64,000 bases of DNA, from assembly GCF_014529935.1 (NCBI RefSeq), contig NZ_JACVFC010000001.1:1302001-1366000 (forward strand). The letters are read 5' to 3'. The DNA is from Chitinophaga qingshengii (GTDB taxonomy: Bacteria; Bacteroidota; Bacteroidia; Chitinophagales; Chitinophagaceae). Position 1 is the stretch's first letter. Each line of letters opens with the position of its first letter. The notes under the pieces were generated by a model. The model did not search any database, had not been told where the DNA came from, and was given only the letters and a program-made list of their open reading frames with translations. Below are positions 59,439 through 64,000 of the stretch, one piece after another. A program made the position numbers and the translations under genes.

Positions 59439-60773
59439 CTATATAGCGTCTGAAAGGGACGTAAAGGTAAAGTCCCGTATTTTCATCGGCGGAATGAGGT
59501 AACTACGGTAAGATTCTATACTGATACTCCGTTCTGTTTTCCCGAGTGCTTCCACATTGTTGAGCATAATTACCGGGCTTTCATTAAAGCGGAGGTTTTT
59601 GATCGGGTATTTGATCTCACCGTTTTCGATATAAAAAGTTCCGTCCCGGGTAAGGCCTGTCAACAGTAGTGTTTGTGCATCTACCAGGCGGATATACCAA
59701 AGGCGGGACACGAGGATACCTTTCTCTGTGCTTTTGATCAGTTCTTCCAGGGAAGCGTTACCGCCTTCCATGATAATATTGGAAGGCATGGGTACCGGTT
59801 GCACCCCTTTATTTTTAGCCCAGTACTGGGAGTAGGCCAGGTTTTTCACCACCCCTTTATCGATCCAGGTAGTTCTTTCCAGCGGGAATCCTTCGCGGTT
59901 CCAGGTACTGGCTGGTAAATCAGGATAGAAAGGATCGGAGAAGATGGTCACTTTTTCGTCCATGAGTTGTTCCCCGATGCGGTTACCGCCGCCGGGTTTA
60001 CTCATAAAGCTGCGGCCTTCGTCCGCGTTGCGGGCATCGAGGCCACGGAACATGTTTTCCAGCATATAGGTAGCTGCCACCGGTTCCAGGATGACGGTGT
60101 ATTTACCCGGTTCAATCGCTTTAGCGCCTGCGGAGCTGTTGGCTTTGGTCGCCGCTATTTTAGTAGCCGAAAGTGTATCCAGTTTGCTGACATCGTTGTA
60201 GCCACGTGCTGCGAAACCGGAGCCGGTACCGGCACTGTTACGGGTAGTGATGGTAAAGATCACATTGGTATCCGTATCGTAGGCAAAGAGACCTTTGGAA
60301 TTGAGGATAGCGGAGAAGCTGGTGGTATTTTCAATAAAGCCGGCCGCTTCCAGGTTAGCCTCTTTTGCCACCTGGATACTTTTCGCCACCGCATCGGCGC
60401 GGGTATCCGGTGTGATAGCGGCAGTTGCCGGCACATAGGTTTTAGATTCCTTAAAATCTGCCGGGCCGCGCAGCGGCATATATTCCGGATTTTCCGGCGC
60501 GAGGCGGGCCAGTTCTTCCGCGCGACGCACTACCCTTTCGAGGGCGGCATCAGTAAACTCGTTGATAGTAGCGGTACCGGAACGTTTACCAAAGGAAGAC
60601 GTTACAGATAAGGTGATATTATCGATATCGCCGGCAGTGGAGATGGCATTGCGCGCATAGCGGATATTACCGCCTTCTTCCCCACGGAGCGACACTTCGC
60701 ATTCATCTGCTTTAGAGTGCGCCAGCACTTTCTGCAGTAATGCTTTTGCTTCTTCTTTTTTTAATATAGCCAT
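59439..60773 (-). CDS. TldE/PmbA-type protein, pair 2
   Basis: About 444 residues from the ATG at 60773 (MAILKKEEAKALLQKVLAHSKADECEVSLRGEEGG). It closely matches the protein at 56251 over its length: VRRAEELARLAPENPEYMP, RDGTFYIENGEIKYPIKNLRFNESPVIMLNNVEALG and KIRDFTFTSLSDAI. No zinc motif or signal peptide. The start overlaps nothing and lies 11 bp downstream of the stop of the TldD-like gene. An in-frame ATG at 60812 would extend it into that gene, so the shorter start is preferred. Duplicate of the pair at 56251-59226. Confidence 0.9.
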   Translation of the reverse strand: MAILKKEEAKALLQKVLAHSKADECEVSLRGEEGGNIRYARNAISTAGDIDNITLSVTSSFGKRSGTATINEFTDAALERVVRRAEELARLAPENPEYMPLRGPADFKESKTYVPATAAITPDTRADAVAKSIQVAKEANLEAAGFIENTTSFSAILNSKGLFAYDTDTNVIFTITTRNSAGTGSGFAARGYNDVSKLDTLSATKIAATKANSSAGAKAIEPGKYTVILEPVAATYMLENMFRGLDARNADEGRSFMSKPGGGNRIGEQLMDEKVTIFSDPFYPDLPASTWNREGFPLERTTWIDKGVVKNLAYSQYWAKNKGVQPVPMPSNIIMEGGNASLEELIKSTEKGILVSRLWYIRLVDAQTLLLTGLTRDGTFYIENGEIKYPIKNLRFNESPVIMLNNVEALGKTERSISIESYRSYLIPPMKIRDFTFTSLSDAI

Positions 60774-60783
60774 TTGCGTTAGA

Positions 60784-62421
60784 TCAGATTTTTCTTGCTG
60801 TGTTAATAACATTTACACCATTGAACCGGGTTGTGGAGCTGCCATGGGACACGGCATTGGACTGGCCTGGTTGTCCCTTGCCATCGTTGAAGGCGCCGCC
60901 GAGACGGTAGTCGCTCTTATCTGCGATAGCAGTGCAGCTGTTCCAGAACTCCTGCGTATTGGCCTGATAGGCCACATCTTTCAGCATGCCGGCAATTTTT
61001 CCGTTTTTGATTTCGTAGAATGTTTGTCCGCCGAACTGGAAATTATACCGTTGCTGATCGATGGAGAAAGAGCCGTCGCCAATGATGTAGATGCCTTTTT
61101 CCACGTTTTTGATCATATCGTCCACGCTGAGTTTTTCTTTGCCGGGTTGCAGCGACACGTTAGGCATACGCTGGAACTGTACATCGGACCAGCTTTGCGC
61201 GTAGCAGCAGCCCTGTGAGTGGTCCAGGCCGATGATGTGCGCCTGATCGCGGATAGCCTGGTAGTTGACCAGCACACCGTCTTTGATGAGGTCCCACTTT
61301 CCGCATTGCACGCCTTCATCGTCATAGCCTACGGCGCCGAGGGAACCAGGCTGTAATTTATCTGCCACCACATTCACCAGTTTGCTGCCAAACTGGAAAT
61401 TGCGGGACTTCCATTTATCGAGGGTGAGGAAGCTGGTACCGGCATAGTTGGCTTCGTAGCCCAGTACGCGGTCCAGTTCTGTAGGGTGTGCTACCGATTC
61501 GTGGATGGTGAGCCAGAGATGGGAAGGATCGAGTACCAGGTCGTATTTACCCGGTTCTACCGATTTGGCTTTCAATTTCTGGTCAACATCTGCGGTGGCA
61601 TTTTTTACGTCTTCCAGGATATCGTATCTGTCTTTATAACGCGTTACGATACCATTCACTTTATTATCTGCCGTGGGCGTGAGGTATTCATATCCCATTC
61701 CTACCGGAGAGCTGAGTGATTTACGGGTTTCAAATTTACCGCTGCCGCGGTCTATTTTGGTGACCGTAAAGGTGGGGAACAGGCGATGGATATCCTGATC
61801 GATATAGGAGCCGTCGGTAGACGCAAAATATTTCTGTTCATTGATCGCCAGGATAGCGGAGTTGACAAAGTTGGCGCCGCCTTGCATGGCAATGTTGTTC
61901 ACATTCAGCAGGAGGTCTACCTTGTCTTTCACCGGAACAGTAAACGCGCTTTGTACGATGGGCGTTTTCCAGGATACTTCGCCATATCCTTTTTGCGGAG
62001 CCAGCTGTACCGGTGCAGCGGTTACCCGGGAATTGGCTTTAGCTACTGCTACCGCTCTTTCCGCGGCTTTAGCCACCGCTTCTTTGGTGACTACGTTGGT
62101 AGCAGCAAATCCCCAGCAACCGTTGGCGATCACGCGGATGCCTACGCCAAAGGATTCCGCGTTGGCGATGTTCTGCACGCGGGCTTCGCGGGTAACAACA
62201 AACTGGTTGAGATACCTGCCTATGCGGACATCCGCATAGGTAGCGCCTTTACTGCGGGCCGTGTTAAGGGCCACATCTGCCAGTTGTTTTTTGGTTTTTA
62301 CGTCCATACCATCATTCAAAAAGCGTGATGGGTCGACGGGTGTGCCGAAAGCGGAAAAATTCGGCAGGACGAGCGCTCCCAGTCCCATGGCGGAAAGCTG
62401 GATAAAATCTTTACGTTTCAA
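60784..62421 (-). CDS. TldD-type metalloprotease, pair 2, with Tat-like signal
   Basis: 545 residues. The N terminus MKRKDFIQLSAMGLGALVLP resembles a Tat signal with RK instead of RR. The rest parallels pair 1: the zinc motif is HESVAHPTELDRVLGYEANYAG (Ala in place of Gly within the HExxxH), followed by GSLGAVGYDDEGV and DGKGQPGQSNAVSHGSSTTRF. Domain order and length match pair 1, so this is a tandem duplicate of TldD. The substrate is unknown. Confidence 0.9.
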   Translation of the reverse strand: MKRKDFIQLSAMGLGALVLPNFSAFGTPVDPSRFLNDGMDVKTKKQLADVALNTARSKGATYADVRIGRYLNQFVVTREARVQNIANAESFGVGIRVIANGCWGFAATNVVTKEAVAKAAERAVAVAKANSRVTAAPVQLAPQKGYGEVSWKTPIVQSAFTVPVKDKVDLLLNVNNIAMQGGANFVNSAILAINEQKYFASTDGSYIDQDIHRLFPTFTVTKIDRGSGKFETRKSLSSPVGMGYEYLTPTADNKVNGIVTRYKDRYDILEDVKNATADVDQKLKAKSVEPGKYDLVLDPSHLWLTIHESVAHPTELDRVLGYEANYAGTSFLTLDKWKSRNFQFGSKLVNVVADKLQPGSLGAVGYDDEGVQCGKWDLIKDGVLVNYQAIRDQAHIIGLDHSQGCCYAQSWSDVQFQRMPNVSLQPGKEKLSVDDMIKNVEKGIYIIGDGSFSIDQQRYNFQFGGQTFYEIKNGKIAGMLKDVAYQANTQEFWNSCTAIADKSDYRLGGAFNDGKGQPGQSNAVSHGSSTTRFNGVNVINTARKI

Positions 62422-62589
62422 TAGAAAGTCCTCCGGTTTAGTTTGGTTTAGATTTTAGTTGACAGTGGGTATCTATAATTCCATGCACCATTCGTAGCAT
62501 GGTGATGCAATTCTCATGAGCATAAAACCTTGTAACCCTTTTACAGAATCCTAAGCTAATTTTTTTTTCTTACTTTTTTTAGCCACTCG

Positions 62590-64000
62590 TCACATTTTCT
62601 TTTCCCACCATAAAAAGATGAGGGACAACAACAGCGGGAGCAGCCACCAGGCCGGGGAGAGCCGCACGGACATTGTTTGCGGGGAAAGCGTTTGTTTTGC
62701 CGGAGTGACAGTGGCAGACAGGTTCCGCCAGTCTTCCGCCCCGAAAATATACAGCCAGGAAGTGGTGGTACCGGTGGCGATTTGTTGCCAGCCGTGTTTT
62801 ACCGGCCACCAGGTGCCGGTATAGCGGTATGACAGCCAGGGATGTTGTGCCGGTGCGAGGGTAATACCTCCTGCCTGAAGCACCGGCGAGACGGTGGTTT
62901 CCAGCTGTATGTCCACCGGCTGGCATACCCGAACAATGGCCGGCGTGGCGGTGATTTTCTCCGTAGCCGTTTTCCGGCGGGCGGCGGCCTCCAGGAGGGT
63001 GGACCAGTATTGCTGATAGGCATCGTTATGCCCTTCCAACTGCCAGCTATAGGTGTTCCCCAATTGTGTACGGAGCAGTTTACCCGCACCTGCCAGCGAC
63101 ACCGTTACATAGGCGCGATGCAGGCTGTCCGTTACCAGGGCTAATTGCCCCTCCCCTGCCGGCAGGTAATGCCCCGGATCTGTTGACAAGGCTGGTAACC
63201 GCCGCCCGGAGCCAAGTTGCAGCGATACAGACCGCAGCTGTGTTCCGGCACTGTCTGCTTTCAGGATCAATCCGATGCCTGCGTCTTCCAGCCGGGAGCG
63301 GGTGTTTTTGTCGATAGCGCCGGCATGTGCGATCACGAGGTCAAATTTATTCAGGAGAGCAGGCGTCAGCACATCGAGGGACTGCTGCGGGAAGTTGGAA
63401 AAACGGAGCAGGTATTTATTTTTCGCTACCAGGGTGCGCATCGCCACTGCATGCCCTTGCTGCACCAGCCAGTCGGCCAGGAAACGGTTTTCAAAATCGG
63501 GCGATTGTGCCAGGAAAAGCACTGACAGCGGCATTGCCGGTGTGACTTCCAGCGGCAAAGGTTGTTGTTCCAGTGTATCCGTTCCCGATATAGCGGTGAT
63601 ACGGTATACAGCCCTGCCCTGGTGTAAAGGTAATGCCTTCAGGGAGAAAGCAGTGTCGTGTTGAGGCGTAATGGTGACCGAATCCAATACCGTATCGAAA
63701 CCTGCCAGTCGCAGGGTGACGGGCTTGCCGGTAGTATTCCGGTAGCTTCCCTGTACCGTCCATTCCTTGCCGGCGGATATATTCCGGGGCCAGTCGCAGG
63801 CCACGATTCCGGTAGCCGGGATTGTAGTTGTTGCTATCGCTGCCGGCGGCTGCACCATACGGGTAACATATACCGGCCATCCAACGACTACCAGGCTCAC
63901 CACGGCTATAACGGTAGCCACTATACGTATTGCCAACCGGTCCTTTTTCGGACGGCGGATTTCCTGTGTGATTAACCACACAGCGGCAGCCATACCGGCA
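62590..64000 (-). CDS. Membrane protein of the Bat/MoxR-cluster type (N terminus beyond window)
   Basis: The frame is open to the end of the window; about 470 residues are visible. Two membrane segments near the left end (AAAVWLI and AIRIVATVIAVVSLVVVGWPVYV) and a final helix (WWLLPLLLSLIFLWW) flank a large extracytoplasmic part. That part contains an Rossmann-like stretch (LSVLFLAQSPDFENRFLADWLVQQGHAVAM...FDLVIAHAG). This pattern, a GATase-like fold between N- and C-terminal helices, resembles proteins that travel with BatA/MoxR-like genes in Bacteroidota. The true start and neighbours lie off the window. Confidence 0.7.
   Translation of the reverse strand, partial: AGMAAAVWLITQEIRRPKKDRLAIRIVATVIAVVSLVVVGWPVYVTRMVQPPAAIATTTIPATGIVACDWPRNISAGKEWTVQGSYRNTTGKPVTLRLAGFDTVLDSVTITPQHDTAFSLKALPLHQGRAVYRITAISGTDTLEQQPLPLEVTPAMPLSVLFLAQSPDFENRFLADWLVQQGHAVAMRTLVAKNKYLLRFSNFPQQSLDVLTPALLNKFDLVIAHAGAIDKNTRSRLEDAGIGLILKADSAGTQLRSVSLQLGSGRRLPALSTDPGHYLPAGEGQLALVTDSLHRAYVTVSLAGAGKLLRTQLGNTYSWQLEGHNDAYQQYWSTLLEAAARRKTATEKITATPAIVRVCQPVDIQLETTVSPVLQAGGITLAPAQHPWLSYRYTGTWWPVKHGWQQIATGTTTSWLYIFGAEDWRNLSATVTPAKQTLSPQTMSVRLSPAWWLLPLLLSLIFLWWEKKM

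Noticed and set aside
1..64000. tRNA genes, rRNA, insertion sequences and phage genes
   Set aside because: No cloverleaf with TTCGA-type T loop, no rRNA-like stretch and no transposase or integrase motif were noticed on either strand by eye; a tRNAscan and ISfinder run would be decisive.

Overview
The window looks like a chromosomal segment of a Bacteroidota bacterium, most likely a Chitinophaga-like member of the Chitinophagaceae. This is inferred from the gene content: DUF3857/transglutaminase proteins, a DUF937-OmpA protein, exported TldD-type proteins, an NrtR-like Nudix regulator and many SpII lipoproteins. Several promoters also fit the Bacteroidota pattern TTTG-N19/20-TAnnTTTG. G+C is about 50 % overall, with one AT-rich pair of genes near 49.5-50.8 kb. 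No phage, transposase, CRISPR array, rRNA or convincing tRNA was seen.

Layout. 1-9.7 kb holds housekeeping genes: the 3' end of thrC, a TPR lipoprotein, rpe, a five-PAS sensor kinase with its single-domain response regulator, purE, a PhoH ATPase, a DUF4878-type lipoprotein, ppa and an NlpC/P60 peptidase. 9.7-12.6 kb carries two consecutive sigma-factor/zinc-finger anti-sigma modules; the first has a badly degenerate sigma-like protein. 12.6-18.4 kb has a nucleoside deaminase, clpB and a secreted beta-helix protein with a C-terminal PDZ domain. 18.6-22.7 kb is a glycine betaine/proline ABC operon led by an outer-membrane porin-like gene. 23-30 kb holds DUF937-OmpA, a DUF3857/transglutaminase pair (one apparently active, one with its catalytic residues lost), queG and a secreted GATase-like protein.

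30.1-30.6 kb is a gene-free stretch with a promoter and an intrinsic terminator about 100 bp apart, a candidate small RNA. 30.6-36.6 kb holds an RBBP9-like hydrolase, a phosphodiesterase/alkaline phosphatase fusion, an NrtR-like regulator, a HAD phosphatase, a YncE-like propeller and an RsbQ-like hydrolase followed by a GAF/PAS protein. 37.4-42 kb is a four-gene signalling cluster (hybrid kinase, CheR, CheB, REC-kinase) without chemoreceptors or motility genes. 42.4-48.9 kb is a TetR-controlled RND efflux system with three copies of a candidate operator.

49-56 kb mixes small hypotheticals, a protein with primase-like (AEP) motifs, an aldose-1-epimerase-like protein, a short-chain dehydrogenase, a lipase-like hydrolase and an unknown two-gene operon. 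56.2-62.4 kb is a tandem duplication of a TldD/TldE-type pair in which only the TldD members carry Tat-like signals. The window ends inside a membrane protein of the Bat/MoxR-associated type.

A recurring theme is the gene ends: many stop codons lie in or next to long perfect or near-perfect hairpins, and several intergenic repeats share related words (attcgtaatt, aaatccgtaaat, ctgatttcgctgatt). No obviously new defence or biosynthetic system was found. The best leads are the duplicated TldD/TldE pair with asymmetric export signals, the AEP-like protein, the RsbQ-GAF/PAS pair, the sRNA candidate and the phosphodiesterase-phosphatase fusion.
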